Assembly (NCBI RefSeq): GCF_019823065.1
Contig: NZ_CP081966.1
Coordinates: forward strand, 1,391,001 to 1,455,000
DNA from: Pseudomonas mosselii
Lineage (GTDB): Bacteria; Pseudomonadota; Gammaproteobacteria; Pseudomonadales; Pseudomonadaceae
Direction of reading: 5' to 3'
DNA: 64,000 nt
This document shows positions 46,390 through 56,195 of the stretch, one piece after another (the first letter of the stretch is position 1; each line of letters opens with the position of its first letter). The position numbers and the translations under genes are program-made. The notes beneath the pieces are model-generated. The model saw nothing but the letters and a program-made list of their open reading frames with translations, ran no database searches and had not been told where the DNA came from.

Positions 46390-47277
46390 ATGAGTACTGC
46401 ATTGCCTTCGTTGGGTTTTGCCGGGATTGGCCTGATGGGCCTGCCGATGTGCCGTCGGTTGCTGGCCGCCGGGTATCCGTTGACCGTGTGGAACCGCAGT
46501 CCGGGCAAGTGCGCCGAGCTGGTCGCCGCCGGTGCGCAACTGGCCGCCAGCCCCGCCGAGCTGTGCCAGGCGACGGACATGGTGCTGCTGTGCCTGGCCG
46601 ACACGGCGGTGGTGCGCGAGGTGGTGTTCGGCGAGCAGGGCATCGTCCATGGCGGGCGCAGTGGTCAGCTGCTGGTGGACTTCTCCAGCCTGGAGCCAAC
46701 CGCCACCCGTGAAATGGCCGCCGAGCTGGCCGCCCTGTGCGGCATGGCCTGGCTCGATGCACCGGTGTCCGGCGGCACGCCGGGGGCCGAGGCGGGTACC
46801 CTGGCGATCATGGTCGGCGGCGAGGCCGATGATCTCGAGCGGGCGCGGCCGGTGCTGCTGACCCTGGGCCAGCGGGTCACGCATATGGGCGCGGTGGGCG
46901 CCGGCCAGGTGACGAAGGCGTGCAACCAGATGATCGTGGCCTGCAATGCGCTGGTGATCGCCGAGGTGGTGGCCCTGGCCGAGCAGTCAGGGGTCGATGC
47001 GCGGCTGATCGCCGAGGCGCTGGCCGGTGGATTCGCCGACTCCAGGCCATTGCAGATCCTTGCCCCGCAGATGGCCGAGAGCCGCTTCGAGCCGGTCAAG
47101 TGGCACGTGCGCACCTTGCTCAAGGACCTCGATACCGCGGTGAAGTTTTCCCGCGAGCAGGGCTCGGCGACGCCGCTCAGTGGCCTCGCCGCGCAGCTGA
47201 TGCGCCTGCACGGTAGCCAGGGTTATCTGCAAAAAGATCCGGCGACTCTGGTAACGCTGTATCGCAACAAGGACTGA
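46390..47277 (+). CDS. 3-hydroxyisobutyrate dehydrogenase-family NAD(P) oxidoreductase
   Basis: A 295-aa beta-hydroxyacid dehydrogenase. The Rossmann motif GFAGIGLMGLPMCRRLL is at the N terminus, the substrate motif LDAPVSGGTPGAEAGTLAIMVGG in the middle, and the catalytic Lys in GAGQVTKACNQMIVACN. Substrate (3-hydroxyisobutyrate, tartronate semialdehyde or another 3-hydroxyacid) cannot be told from the motifs. Its 3' end overlaps the convergent c-di-GMP gene by 101 bp. Confidence 0.93.
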   Translation: MSTALPSLGFAGIGLMGLPMCRRLLAAGYPLTVWNRSPGKCAELVAAGAQLAASPAELCQATDMVLLCLADTAVVREVVFGEQGIVHGGRSGQLLVDFSSLEPTATREMAAELAALCGMAWLDAPVSGGTPGAEAGTLAIMVGGEADDLERARPVLLTLGQRVTHMGAVGAGQVTKACNQMIVACNALVIAEVVALAEQSGVDARLIAEALAGGFADSRPLQILAPQMAESRFEPVKWHVRTLLKDLDTAVKFSREQGSATPLSGLAAQLMRLHGSQGYLQKDPATLVTLYRNKD

Positions 47278-49441
47278 GCTCGCCCGATTGGCGGTCGAGG
47301 CGTTCGAGGATCGGCCGTAGCTCGGCCAGCGGCACCGGCCGGCTGAGCAGGTAGCCCTGCAGGTAGTCGCAGCCATGGCTGGCGAGGAACTCATGCTGCT
47401 CGACGGTCTCGACGCCTTCGGTGACCACCTTCAGGTGCAGGGTGTGGGCCATGATGATGATTGCCTGGACGATTTCCCGGTCCTTCTGGCTGCCCGGCAC
47501 GTCCTGGATGAACGAGCGGTCGATCTTCAGCACGTCCAGCGGCAGCCGTTTTAGGTAGGCCAATGACGAATAGCCGGTGCCGAAGTCGTCGATCGACAGC
47601 GCCACGCCCTGGGCGCGGATGCGCTTGAGCAGGCTGATGGTGTGATGAATGTCGCCCATCAGCGCGTTTTCGGTGACCTCCAGTTCCAGCTGGCGCGGCG
47701 CCAGGCCGGCCTGGAACAGCGCCATCTCCACCTCGGTGGCCAGCTCCTCGCGGCCGAGGGTGAGCGCCGAGCAGTTCACCGTGACCTTCAGTTCGCCATA
47801 GCCGTGGCGATTGAGCTGGGCCAGGTCCTCGCAGGCCCGGCGCAGCACCCACAGGTCCAGTTCGGCGATCAGGCCGTTGGCCTCGGCGATGCAGATGAAA
47901 CGCTCGGGGCTGAGCAGGCCGTGCTGCGGGTGCTGCCAGCGTACCAGGGCCTCGAGCTTGGCCACCTGGCCGCTGCGCAGGTCGTAGATCGGCTGGTAGT
48001 GCACGCATAGGCCGCGCTCCTCGAACAGCGCCACGCGCAGTTCCTCCTCCAGTTGCAGCTCCAAGGTGGCACGGGTCTTCAGGCCGTTGTTGAAGAAGTT
48101 CAGGCTGTTGCGCCCGCAGCCTTTGGACTGGTACAGCGCCAGGTCGGCGTTCTTCAGCAGTTCCTCGGTGCTCTGGCCGTCATCGGGGAAGATGCTGATG
48201 CCGATGCTGGTGGTCATGACCATGCGCCGGCCCGCCAGGTCGATCGGCTCCTTCATCCGCTGCATGATGCGCTGGGCCAGGTGGCGGGCCTCGTCGCGGC
48301 TGTTGAGGCTGGTGACGATGCAGAACTCATCGCCACCGAAGCGCGCCACCAGGTCCTGACCGCGGGTGGCGGCCTTGATATGGCCGGCGATCACCTTGAG
48401 CAGTTCGTCGCCGGCGGCATGCCCGAGGCTGTCGTTGATGCGCTTGAAATGGTCGATGTCGAGGAACATCACCGCCAGCATGCCCTCATGGGCGGCCTGT
48501 TCGGCCAGGCGCTCGGCGAACACCTGGTTGAAGCCGCGGCGGTTGACCAGGTTGGTCAGGGCATCGTAGTGGGCTGCCTGCTGCAGCGAAGCCCGGGCCT
48601 GGTCGAGCTGGCTGAGCAACACATTGACCCGGCGCAGGTCGTGCTCCTTGCTCTGCAGCTTCTTGTCGGCCAGCGCCGCGCTGATGCTGCCAGCGCTGAT
48701 CAGCAGGGTGATGACAGCGATGGTCAGTGCCAACTGCAGACTGTTGTCGGCCGAGGGCAGGCGCAGGGCGGTTTCGCCGGGAATCACCAGGGTCATGGCC
48801 GCCATGCCGGTGAAATGAGTCAGCACGATGCCGCCGGCCATCAGCAGGCTGGCGCCGTACTTGAGCAACAGGTGCAAGGTGCCGCTGCCCTTGCGGAAGT
48901 AGCGGGCCATCAGCAGCGCCACCAGGCTGACGAGCACGGCGATGCCGATGGAGGCGAGCAGCAGGCCGGTCTGGTAGTACTGCTGGGCGCTGGTCTGCAG
49001 GGCGGCCATGCCGGTGTAGTGCATGATGCTGATGCCCAGGCCGATGAACAGCGCGGTCTGCAGATAGTGGCGCAGGCGCATTTCGCTGCGATTGAGGCTG
49101 TTCATCGCCAGCCAGGCGGCGAGCAGGGCCACCAGCAGCGACAAGCCTGTCAGCGGTGCGTCGAAGTGGATCTCCAGTGGTGCCTGGAACGCCAGCATGC
49201 TGATGAAGTGCATGGCCCAGATCCCGCCGGCCAGGCAGCAGGCGCCAAGCACTCGCCATTGCCGACGGGCGAAGCGGTCCTCGCATTGGCTCTGGCGTTC
49301 GCTCATGTCCAGGGTGGCGAAACAGGCGGCGCTGGCCACGACGAAGGCGAGCAGCACCAGGAAGGGGTTGTGTCGGCAGTCGAGGATGATCTGTCCGGTC
49401 GCCGGCAGCTCGGCGAACAATTGCAGTCCCAGCCACTCCAT
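47177..49441 (-). CDS. MHYT-GGDEF-EAL c-di-GMP enzyme (MucR-like)
   Basis: A 754-aa inner-membrane protein. Three MHYT-type repeats lie in the N-terminal helices (MHFISM at 77-82, MHYTGM at 140-145, THFTGM at 208-213), thought to sense a diatomic gas or metal. The cyclase domain has intact GGDEF (369-373) with inhibitory-site RGQD at 360-363, and the EAL domain has EALVRW, VTENALMGD and DDFGTGYSS, so both activities are possible. P. aeruginosa MucR, which supplies c-di-GMP for alginate, has the same layout. The last 33 codons overlap the convergent dehydrogenase gene. Start 49441 has AGAGG 6 nt upstream. Confidence 0.92.
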   Translation of the reverse strand: MEWLGLQLFAELPATGQIILDCRHNPFLVLLAFVVASAACFATLDMSERQSQCEDRFARRQWRVLGACCLAGGIWAMHFISMLAFQAPLEIHFDAPLTGLSLLVALLAAWLAMNSLNRSEMRLRHYLQTALFIGLGISIMHYTGMAALQTSAQQYYQTGLLLASIGIAVLVSLVALLMARYFRKGSGTLHLLLKYGASLLMAGGIVLTHFTGMAAMTLVIPGETALRLPSADNSLQLALTIAVITLLISAGSISAALADKKLQSKEHDLRRVNVLLSQLDQARASLQQAAHYDALTNLVNRRGFNQVFAERLAEQAAHEGMLAVMFLDIDHFKRINDSLGHAAGDELLKVIAGHIKAATRGQDLVARFGGDEFCIVTSLNSRDEARHLAQRIMQRMKEPIDLAGRRMVMTTSIGISIFPDDGQSTEELLKNADLALYQSKGCGRNSLNFFNNGLKTRATLELQLEEELRVALFEERGLCVHYQPIYDLRSGQVAKLEALVRWQHPQHGLLSPERFICIAEANGLIAELDLWVLRRACEDLAQLNRHGYGELKVTVNCSALTLGREELATEVEMALFQAGLAPRQLELEVTENALMGDIHHTISLLKRIRAQGVALSIDDFGTGYSSLAYLKRLPLDVLKIDRSFIQDVPGSQKDREIVQAIIIMAHTLHLKVVTEGVETVEQHEFLASHGCDYLQGYLLSRPVPLAELRPILERLDRQSGELSPCCDTALPESPDLFADNPGYRAGASAARRGH

Positions 49442-49616
49442 TGCAGGCCTCTTCGTCGAGTCTTCACTCGTCCCCAAATAGCACGGATGGAGACTGTTCC
49501 TGCAGGAGTATAGAAACGGGTGCTTAAGCCTTCCTGATTAATGGCACTTTGATTTCTACCATTTGGATATGAAGGCAATAGCTGGATGGTCTAAATGAAT
49601 ATCGACTGGCCGAATC

Positions 49617-49682
49617 GATCGCGGGGCAAGCCCGCTCCCTCGAATCCCTGACGGGCTCGGGGGAGCGGGCTTGCCCCGCGAT
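49617..49682. repeat. REP pair
   Basis: GATCGCGGGGCAAGCCCGCT and GGGAGCGGGCTTGCCCCGCG face each other around a 20-bp spacer, between the c-di-GMP gene and the rapA stop. Confidence 0.9.
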
Positions 49683-49696
49683 GACCTCTATTGAGA

Positions 49697-52543
49697 TCAA
49701 CCGGCGACAAGCACCCGGATCGCCTCAAGGCGCAGCGCCGCTTTGTCCAGCGCCGCCAGCCCTTCTTCACGCTGCTTGCGCAGGGCATCGATCTCGCTGT
49801 CACGCACGCTCGGATTCACGGCCTTCAGCGCGGTCAGGCGCGCCAGTTCCTCGTCGGCCTCGGCGGTGAGCCGCTGCCGGGCCTGGGCCACGCGTTCGTT
49901 GTGGGTCGGCAGGACCTTGGCCTCGCCGGCGGCGATGCGCTTGGCCAGCACGTCGCGCTGGGCCTGGACGAACTTGTTGGCGCTGGCCTTGGGCACGCTT
50001 TCGAGCTGGTCGTTGAGGGTTTCGAACGCCACCCGCGGGCCCAGGTCGTTGCCGTTGGTATCCAGCAGGCAGCGCAGCGCCGCCGGCGGCAGGTAACGGC
50101 CCAGCTGCAGGCTGCGGGGGGCGACCACTTCACTGACGTAGAGCAGTTCGAGCAGCACGGTGCCGGGCTTGAGCGCCTTGTTCTTGATCAGCGCAACCGC
50201 GGTGTTGCCCATCGAACCGGACAGCACCAGGTCCATGCCACCTTGGACCATCGGGTGTTCCCAGGTGAGGAACTGCATGTCCTCGCGCGACAGCGCCTGG
50301 CCACGGTCGTAGGTGATGGTCACGCCTTCGTCGTCGCCCAGCGGGAAGCTGGCATCGAGCATCTTCTCGCTCGGCTTGAGGATCAGGGCGTTTTCCGAAT
50401 GGTCCTCGCTGTCGATGCCGAAGGCGTCGAACAGGGTTTCCATGTAGATCGGCAGGGCGAACTGGTCGTCCTGTTCGAGAATGGCCTCGACCAGCGCCTG
50501 GCCTTCGCCGGCACCGCCGGAGTTGAGCTCCAGCAGGCGGTCGCGGCCGGTATGCAGCTCGGCTTCCAGGCGCTCGCGCTCGGCGCGGGCCTCGGCCACC
50601 AGCTTGCTCCAGCTCTTCTCGTCACTGTCGGCCAGCAGTGGCAGCAGGCGCGGGCCGAACTGATGCTGCAGGGCGTTGCCGGTCGGGCAGGTGTTGAGAA
50701 AGGCGTTGAGGCCTTCGTGGTACCACTGGAACAGGCGCTCCTGCGGGCTGTCCTGCAGGTACGGGATGTGCAGCTGGATCGTGTGTTTCTGGCCGATCCG
50801 GTCGAGACGGCCGATGCGCTGCTCGAGCAGGTCGGGGTGCGCCGGCAGGTCGAACATCACCAGGTGGTGGGCGAACTGGAAGTTGCGGCCCTCACTGCCG
50901 ATCTCGGAGCAGATCAGCACCTGGGCGCCGAATTCCTCATCGGCGAAATAGGCGGCGGCACGGTCGCGCTCGAGGATGCTCATGCCTTCATGGAACACCG
51001 TGGCCGGGATGCCGGAACGCACGCGCAGGGCGTCTTCCAGGTCCATGGCGGTCTCGGCGTGGGCGCAGATCACCAGGACCTTGGTGCGCTTGAGCATCTT
51101 CAGGGTGTCGATCAGCCAGTCGACCCGTGGATCGAAACGCCACCAGCGCTCGTCGTCGCCGGTCTCGCCCTGGGCCTGGAAGGCCACTTCCGGGTACAAC
51201 TCGGCGCGCTCGCCCGAGGGCAGCTCGGCATAGGCGTCGGGGTTGGCCAGCGGGTAGGGGTGCAGCTGGCGCTCGGGGAAGCCCTGGATTGCCGCGCGGG
51301 TGTTGCGAAACAGCACGCGGCCGGTACCGTGGCGGTCGAGCAGCTCGCGGATCAGACGGGCGCTGGCCTGGCTGTCGCCATCGCTGACCGCGGCCAGCAG
51401 GGCTTCGCCTTCGGCACCGAGGAAGCCTTGGATAGTAGCGTGGGCCTTGGCCGACAGACGGCCTTCGTCGAGCAGTTCCTGCACCGCTTCAGCGACCGGG
51501 CGATAGTTTTCGCTCTCGGCACGGAAGGCGGCAAGGTCGTGGAAACGGTTGGGGTCGAGCAGGCGCAGGCGGGCGAAGTGGCTGTCCTGGCCGAGCTGTT
51601 CCGGGGTGGCGGTGAGCAGCAGCACGCCCGGGATGACCTGGGCCAGTTGCTCGACCAGCGCATACTCGGCGCTGGCCTGTTCCTCGTGCCAGACCAGGTG
51701 GTGTGCTTCGTCGACCACCATCAGGTCCCAGCCGGCGGCAAACAGCGCGTCCTGGGCCTTCTCGTCCTCGACCAGCCATTCCAGGGCGACCAGCGCCAAC
51801 TGGGCATCCTCGAACGGGTTGCTGGCGTCGCTTTCGATGAAGCGCTCGGCGTCGAACAGTGCCACTTGCAGGTTGAAGCGTCGGCGCATTTCCACCAGCC
51901 ACTGGTGCTGGAGGTTCTCGGGTACCAGGATCAGCACGCGATTGGCCCGCCCGGACAGCAGCTGGCGGTGGATTACCAGGCCAGCCTCGATGGTCTTGCC
52001 CAGGCCCACTTCGTCGGCCAGCAATACCCGGGGAGCGATGCGGTCGGCCACTTCACGGGCGATGTGCAACTGGTGGGCGATGGGTTGGGCGCGCACACCG
52101 CCCAGGCCCCACAAGGGGGAGAGCATCTGCTTGCTGGTGTGCTGCAGGGTGTTGTAGCGCAGCGAGAACCACGACAGCGGGTCGATCTGCCCGGCGAACA
52201 GGCGGTCGCTGGCAAGGCGGAACTGGATGAAGTTTGACAGCTGCGTCTCGGGCAGGGTGCGCGGCTGGTTCTGGCCATCGATGCCGTGGTAGACCATCAG
52301 GCCGTCGATGTCCTCGACTTCCTGCACGGTCAGCTTCCAGCCTTCGAAGTGGGTGATCAGGTCGCCGGGCGAGAAGCGCACGCGGGTCAGCGGCGCATTG
52401 CGTAGCGAGTACTGGCGGGTGTCGCCCGTGGCCGGGTAGAGCACGGTCAACAGACGGCCATCCTGCGCCAGGATGGTCCCAAGACCGAGCTCGGCTTCGC
52501 TGTCGCTGATCCAGCGTTGCCCCGGTTGATACTGCTGCGCCAT
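49697..52543 (-). CDS. rapA: RNA polymerase-associated protein RapA (Swi2/Snf2 ATPase)
   Basis: A 948-aa Swi2/Snf2 helicase-like ATPase that recycles RNA polymerase after transcription. An N-terminal pair of Tudor-like domains (1-100) precedes Walker [14 protein letters not shown] and the DEAH box [11 protein letters not shown]-terminal helicase motifs include [21 protein letters not shown] and [15 protein letters not shown]. The length matches E. coli RapA (968 aa). It is divergent from the lipoprotein gene at 52671. Confidence 0.97.
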   Translation of the reverse strand: MAQQYQPGQRWISDSEAELGLGTILAQDGRLLTVLYPATGDTRQYSLRNAPLTRVRFSPGDLITHFEGWKLTVQEVEDIDGLMVYHGIDGQNQPRTLPETQLSNFIQFRLASDRLFAGQIDPLSWFSLRYNTLQHTSKQMLSPLWGLGGVRAQPIAHQLHIAREVADRIAPRVLLADEVGLGKTIEAGLVIHRQLLSGRANRVLILVPENLQHQWLVEMRRRFNLQVALFDAERFIESDASNPFEDAQLALVALEWLVEDEKAQDALFAAGWDLMVVDEAHHLVWHEEQASAEYALVEQLAQVIPGVLLLTATPEQLGQDSHFARLRLLDPNRFHDLAAFRAESENYRPVAEAVQELLDEGRLSAKAHATIQGFLGAEGEALLAAVSDGDSQASARLIRELLDRHGTGRVLFRNTRAAIQGFPERQLHPYPLANPDAYAELPSGERAELYPEVAFQAQGETGDDERWWRFDPRVDWLIDTLKMLKRTKVLVICAHAETAMDLEDALRVRSGIPATVFHEGMSILERDRAAAYFADEEFGAQVLICSEIGSEGRNFQFAHHLVMFDLPAHPDLLEQRIGRLDRIGQKHTIQLHIPYLQDSPQERLFQWYHEGLNAFLNTCPTGNALQHQFGPRLLPLLADSDEKSWSKLVAEARAERERLEAELHTGRDRLLELNSGGAGEGQALVEAILEQDDQFALPIYMETLFDAFGIDSEDHSENALILKPSEKMLDASFPLGDDEGVTITYDRGQALSREDMQFLTWEHPMVQGGMDLVLSGSMGNTAVALIKNKALKPGTVLLELLYVSEVVAPRSLQLGRYLPPAALRCLLDTNGNDLGPRVAFETLNDQLESVPKASANKFVQAQRDVLAKRIAAGEAKVLPTHNERVAQARQRLTAEADEELARLTALKAVNPSVRDSEIDALRKQREEGLAALDKAALRLEAIRVLVAG

Positions 52544-52670
52544 ACTGCCAAAACTCCCGCGATGAAAAAGCCGGCTATGTTAACGGATCGGCTTCGCCAG
52601 ACCAATGAATGTGAAGAGTCTAGCGCTTTCATCGACGAATACCGTCCTGTCACGAGGGCCACGCGCCAAC

Positions 52671-53366
52671 ATGGTTGCCAAGCACCGCTGGTTGAACGTC
52701 ACTCTGGGCCTGGGCAGCCTCGCGCTGCTGGCCGCCTGCGAACAGAAGAGCTTCGAAGTCCTGCCGCCGATTCCGGTCGAGCAACTCGAGGTGCTCGGTG
52801 TGCAGACACCGATCAAGAGTGTGCACTTCCACGACCGCGAGGGTGAAGGCCTGCTGGTGCTGAGCCGTGTCGATGGCCAGGCCACCGACCCCGACACCGA
52901 GGAGGAAGTCGACAAGGTGGTGCTCAAGGCCACCTTGTATGGCCGCGCCGCCGGCGGTGATGCTTTCAAGGCGCGCTGGCAGATCGAGCAGGAGACCACC
53001 TGCGCCGGACTGGACCTGGACGTCGACTTTTATACCGACGTCAGCGATGTCGGTGACCTGAACAAGGACGGCGTCGCCGAAGTCACCGTGGCCAGCCACG
53101 CCTTCTGCGGCGGCGGCATCGACCCCCACGACATCGCCATCGAGATGCGTGAGGGCCAAGCGATCTACACAATCACCGGCCAGTCGCTGATCAGCCCGCC
53201 CGGTGAAGACGCGTTCGGCGGCGAGCGCGAGGATAGCGCCTCGCTCAAGAGCGCCCCGCAGGTCGTGCGCGAGCACATGGACGCGGTCTGGCAGCAGGTC
53301 TACAAGCGGCCTTGGAGCGAGTCGAGCGCCGCGCCAGACGATGACCCGGACGACGAGGCGGAGTAA
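52671..53366 (+). CDS. Lipoprotein with EF-hand/FG-GAP-like calcium loop
   Basis: A 231-aa lipoprotein (lipobox LAAC, Cys near residue 23). The central DVGDLNKDGVAEVTVA is an FG-GAP/dockerin-like loop with alternating Asp/Asn that could hold calcium; other beta repeats such as VQTPIKSVHFHDREGEGLLVLSR surround it. The tail is strongly acidic (PDDDPDDEAE). I recognise a conserved Pseudomonas protein of unknown function but no defined family. The upstream in-frame ATG at 52605 is less likely because the lipoprotein signal starts at 52671. Confidence 0.75.
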   Translation: MVAKHRWLNVTLGLGSLALLAACEQKSFEVLPPIPVEQLEVLGVQTPIKSVHFHDREGEGLLVLSRVDGQATDPDTEEEVDKVVLKATLYGRAAGGDAFKARWQIEQETTCAGLDLDVDFYTDVSDVGDLNKDGVAEVTVASHAFCGGGIDPHDIAIEMREGQAIYTITGQSLISPPGEDAFGGEREDSASLKSAPQVVREHMDAVWQQVYKRPWSESSAAPDDDPDDEAE

Positions 53367-53478
53367 TCCCGCGCTATAATCCAGCGCAGTGCGGCGCTGT
53401 GACACGCCGCACACCTTTGACCGCAGGTATTCAAGGCGGCGTACCACCAGCCGACAACCAGGCTACAGGAGACCCACC

Positions 53479-53805
53479 ATGCTGCCGCCGATCATCCCGC
53501 TCAGTGCCGCCCCCGTGACCTCTCAACACGACCCGGTCAAGCCACCGCCGACCATTGCGCCGGTGGTACCCACGCAGCCGACCTCCAGCGATGGCACCAT
53601 TGACCTGAAGAATCATCGTGATCCCCAAGAGCAGGCCCTGCTGCTGCGCGACGAGCAACGCCGTCAGCAAAAAAGGCGCAAGCAGGCTGAAGGCGATCGG
53701 TACGAGGCCGTGCCGGGCGAAGAGCTCAACGCCGACAACACCGTGCCGGTGGCGCCGATGGGCGAGCGCACGCGCCAGGGGTTGCTGGTGGATATCGAAG
53801 TCTGA
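53479..53805 (+). CDS. Small hypothetical protein (108 aa), Pro-rich and charged
   Basis: AGGAG lies 7 nt before the ATG. Residues 1-45 are Pro/Thr-rich and probably disordered (HDPVKPPPTIAPVVPTQPT). Residues 50-75 form a strongly charged helix, EQALLLRDEQRRQQKRRKQ, and the end (PMGERTRQGLLVDIEV) looks structured. It is conserved in Pseudomonas in my recollection and of unknown function. It may be co-transcribed with the lipoprotein gene upstream. Confidence 0.7.
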   Translation: MLPPIIPLSAAPVTSQHDPVKPPPTIAPVVPTQPTSSDGTIDLKNHRDPQEQALLLRDEQRRQQKRRKQAEGDRYEAVPGEELNADNTVPVAPMGERTRQGLLVDIEV

Positions 53806-53864
53806 CTAGTCAGCACTGCCGCTTGCCTTCATCATAAAGGCCTCTGCTGTCCGTCGAGCCCGCC

Positions 53865-54026
53865 ATGAGCCAAGACAACCTGATCGATTTCGGCGCCGAA
53901 CGCGCCAAACGCATCCACGACCTCAACGACAAGCGCCTGAACGACATGCGCCAGGCCTTCGAACAGGCCATGCCGCTGGCCCAGGCCAAGAAGAAAAAGC
54001 CCAAGGGCAAACCCAAGAAGCGCTGA
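53865..54026 (+). CDS. Small Lys-rich protein (53 aa)
   Basis: 53 codons. The sequence starts MSQDNLIDFGAERAKRIHDL, forms an amphipathic helix (NDKRLNDMRQAFEQAM) and ends in a basic AKKKKPKGKPKKR tail. No family is recognised. The frame has typical Pseudomonas codon use (mostly C/G in third position), supporting that it is real. The basic tail suggests nucleic acid binding, a guess only. Confidence 0.65.
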   Translation: MSQDNLIDFGAERAKRIHDLNDKRLNDMRQAFEQAMPLAQAKKKKPKGKPKKR

Positions 54027-54080
54027 AACTTGATGCAGGTCAACCCTGCACCCGCCTCGCGCGCCCGGCTCCGGGCGCCA

Positions 54081-54094
54081 TTGACTCCGGTCAA
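54081..54094. promoter_or_regulatory. Anr/Fnr-type binding site
   Basis: TTGACTCCGGTCAA is a perfect palindrome close to the Anr consensus TTGAT-N4-ATCAA, with C/G at the fifth position of each half. It is centred 74 bp before the ATG of the CcoM-like gene. If it activates as a class II site at about -41.5, transcription would start near 54129. Confidence 0.65.
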
Positions 54095-54161
54095 TTTTCC
54101 CCCTCCCGTCATTGGTTACCTTGCACCCATCGGATGACGGCACATCAAGGGAGGGGCCGAC

Positions 54162-54278
54162 ATGTTCTTCGACAACGTGGTTATCGCCGGTGTGGTAACG
54201 GTCGGGTTGATGTTGGCGTTCTTCGCCGGTCTGGGCATTTTCATCTGGAAGGACTCGAAAAAGCGTAATCAGCGCTGA
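54162..54278 (+). CDS. ccoM: CcoM-like small subunit of cbb3-type cytochrome oxidase (38 aa)
   Basis: A 38-codon gene with GGGAGG in the correct position. The product MFFDNVVIAGVVTVGLMLAF (first 20 residues) followed by a GLGIFIWKDSKKR end is a single membrane helix with a short basic tail. It closely resembles my recollection of CcoM, the accessory subunit stabilising the cbb3-1 oxidase in P. stutzeri. An Anr-type site upstream fits an oxygen-regulated oxidase part. No other cco genes are nearby. The assignment is by pattern only. Confidence 0.65.
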   Translation: MFFDNVVIAGVVTVGLMLAFFAGLGIFIWKDSKKRNQR

Positions 54279-54311
54279 TCCTTCCCGATCCATGAGCACG
54301 CAAGGCATTTA

Positions 54312-54338
54312 GGGCGACTTCGGTCGCCCATTTTTTTG
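54312..54338. terminator. Terminator after the CcoM-like gene
   Basis: GGGCGAC / GTCGCCC with a 4-nt loop is followed by A and seven T's. Confidence 0.9.
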
Positions 54339-54390
54339 CCTGGATTTTCATCGCGGGGCGGGGCTTGCCGACGTACGGGGCGCATTCATC

Positions 54391-55119
54391 TCAGGGTTGT
54401 TGAGCGGTCGCCGCCAGCACGATCTCGCGAATGCAAACCTGCTGCGGCTGCTGGTAGGCCCAGACGATCGCCCCGGCGACATCCTCGGCGCTCAGTACCA
54501 CGCCGCCCATATCATTGGCCTTCCACGCTTCGTAGTCGCGCTTGATGCCCTCGTCGGTGGTGTGCCCGAGCAGCTCGGTCTCCACCGCGCCCGGGGCGAT
54601 GGTCACCACCCGCACATTATGCGGCGCCAACTCTTCGCGCAGGTTCTCCGACAGCCCGTGCACGGCAAACTTGCTGCCCACATAGGCCACATGGTTGGGG
54701 AAGGTCTTGCGCCCGGCCACGGAACTGACGTTGATCAGCGTGCCGTGGCGCCGCTCGATCATCCCGCCGACCAGCGCCTGCACGCCGTTGAGCAATCCCT
54801 TGACGTTGATGTCGAACATGCGCTCCCACTGCTCCGGATCCTGCTCGTGCACCTGCCCCAGCAGCATCACCCCGGCGTTGTTCACCAGGGCATCGGCCGG
54901 GCCGTACAGCGCTTCGGCCTCGGCCACGGCAGCCACCAGCGCCGCCCGGTCGCGGATATCCACGGCGCGGCACAGGCAATCGGGAAGCGCCAGCGCCTCG
55001 AGGCGTTCCAGGCGTCGGGCGATCAGCAGCAGTGGATGACCCGCAGCGGAGAATCGCTGGGCGGTGGCGGCGCCGATACCGGAGCTGGCGCCAGTGACAA
55101 TGATCAAGGGTTTGTTCAT
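54391..55119 (-). CDS. SDR-family oxidoreductase (pair 1)
   Basis: A 242-aa classical short-chain dehydrogenase. The cofactor loop TGASSGIG, LVNNAGVM, catalytic Ser in INVSSVAG and Y-x-x-x-K as YVGSK are all present. The sequence is closest to the YdfG-type serine/3-hydroxy acid dehydrogenases. Substrate unknown. Start at 55119; it is divergent from a LysR gene 101 bp away, which probably controls it. Confidence 0.93.
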   Translation of the reverse strand: MNKPLIIVTGASSGIGAATAQRFSAAGHPLLLIARRLERLEALALPDCLCRAVDIRDRAALVAAVAEAEALYGPADALVNNAGVMLLGQVHEQDPEQWERMFDINVKGLLNGVQALVGGMIERRHGTLINVSSVAGRKTFPNHVAYVGSKFAVHGLSENLREELAPHNVRVVTIAPGAVETELLGHTTDEGIKRDYEAWKANDMGGVVLSAEDVAGAIVWAYQQPQQVCIREIVLAATAQQP

Positions 55120-55220
55120 GGTTGCCTCCCAGGCATAATCGCTTTCGATGGCCAGGATTCTAGATTGCGTCTGCGGCCATGAAAAACGGCTTATTTCTCT
55201 GGCTGGCATCGGTTCTATCT

Positions 55221-56000
55221 ATGGATATTCGTCACCTCAAGGCATTTATCGCCGTCTTCGAAGCGCGCAACATCACGGTAGCCGCCCAGCGTTTGTGCGT
55301 GGCCCAGCCGACTTTGTCGGTGACCATTCGCCAGCTGGAAGAGGAGCTGGGCGCCGAATTGTTCCTGCGCCAAGCCCGTGGGGTCGAAGTCAGCGAGCAG
55401 GCCCGCGAGCTCTATCCCCAGGCCTGCCGCATGGTGGCCGAGGCCGAGGCCCTGCGCCTGCGTTTTCGTCAGGGGCAGGAGCGGGTGCCGTTGGCGCTGG
55501 GCATCGAGGCCGACATCGCACCGGCCCAGGTCGAGGCCTGCGTGCGTCTGGCCAGCCAGGCGGTGGCGGGCTTGCAGTTGACCCTGCTGGAGGGCTGCGA
55601 CGGTGATGCACGCCTGGCGGACGAGTCTCAGCGCTGTGAGGACGAACTGTTCCTGCCGCTGTGGGAGGAAGCGTTCGTGCGGGTGATGGCCACCGGCAGC
55701 CAGCCGGACGGACGCTGGATCACCTGCCCGCAGCACCCGTCGCACCAACGCTTGATGGGCTTGTATGACGGGGGGGAGCAGGTCGGCCAGGCCGGTTCGT
55801 TGCAACGGGTCCTGGCCATGGTCGCCGCCGGGCAGGGCGCGGCCTGGTTGCCGCAGTCGCTGGTCGAGCGTTGCCCGGGCGTCTACTGGCAGCCGGGCAG
55901 CGGCCTGACGCTGCGCCGTCGGGTCGGATTGTGCATGTCCCATGAGGCCTTGGCACTACCCGCCGTGGCAGCGCTGCATCAGGCCCTGAGCCGCGCTTGA
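55221..56000 (+). CDS. LysR-family regulator (pair 1)
   Basis: A 259-aa transcription factor, shorter than the usual 290-330. The helix-turn-helix (1-60) is MDIRHLKAFIAVFEARNITV followed by AAQRLCVAQPTLSVTIRQLE. The effector-binding region is compact, so one subdomain may be reduced. It is divergent from the SDR gene and is likely its regulator. Confidence 0.92.
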   Translation: MDIRHLKAFIAVFEARNITVAAQRLCVAQPTLSVTIRQLEEELGAELFLRQARGVEVSEQARELYPQACRMVAEAEALRLRFRQGQERVPLALGIEADIAPAQVEACVRLASQAVAGLQLTLLEGCDGDARLADESQRCEDELFLPLWEEAFVRVMATGSQPDGRWITCPQHPSHQRLMGLYDGGEQVGQAGSLQRVLAMVAAGQGAAWLPQSLVERCPGVYWQPGSGLTLRRRVGLCMSHEALALPAVAALHQALSRA

Positions 56001-56058
56001 ACGACCAGGATTGTGGGAGCAACTGTCTTGCTCAATTTTTAGAATCTGGCGCGATCCC

Positions 56059-56158
56059 TGTGGGAGCGGCCTTGTGTCGCGAAAGGGCTGCGAAGCAGCC
56101 CCGACAATCTTGAAACATACCCAAGATCCTGGGGCCGCTTCGCGACACAAGGCCTACA
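56059..56158. repeat. REP-like inverted pair of the GGCCTTGTGTCGCGAAAG type
   Basis: TGTGGGAGCGGCCTTGTGTC (56059-56078) faces CTTCGCGACACAAGGCC (56138-56154). Between them, GGGCTGCGAAGCAGCCC (56085-56101) forms its own hairpin. Confidence 0.8.
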
Positions 56159-56195
56159 GGGAACCGCGTAACAAGCCAGTCAATCTGCCACATGC

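Noticed and set aside
49691..52237. Plus-strand 848-codon frame opposite rapA, and the 544-codon frame opposite the agarase-like gene (29878-31512).
   Set aside because: Both mirror well-supported genes and have the His/Gly/Ala-rich look of GC shadows.
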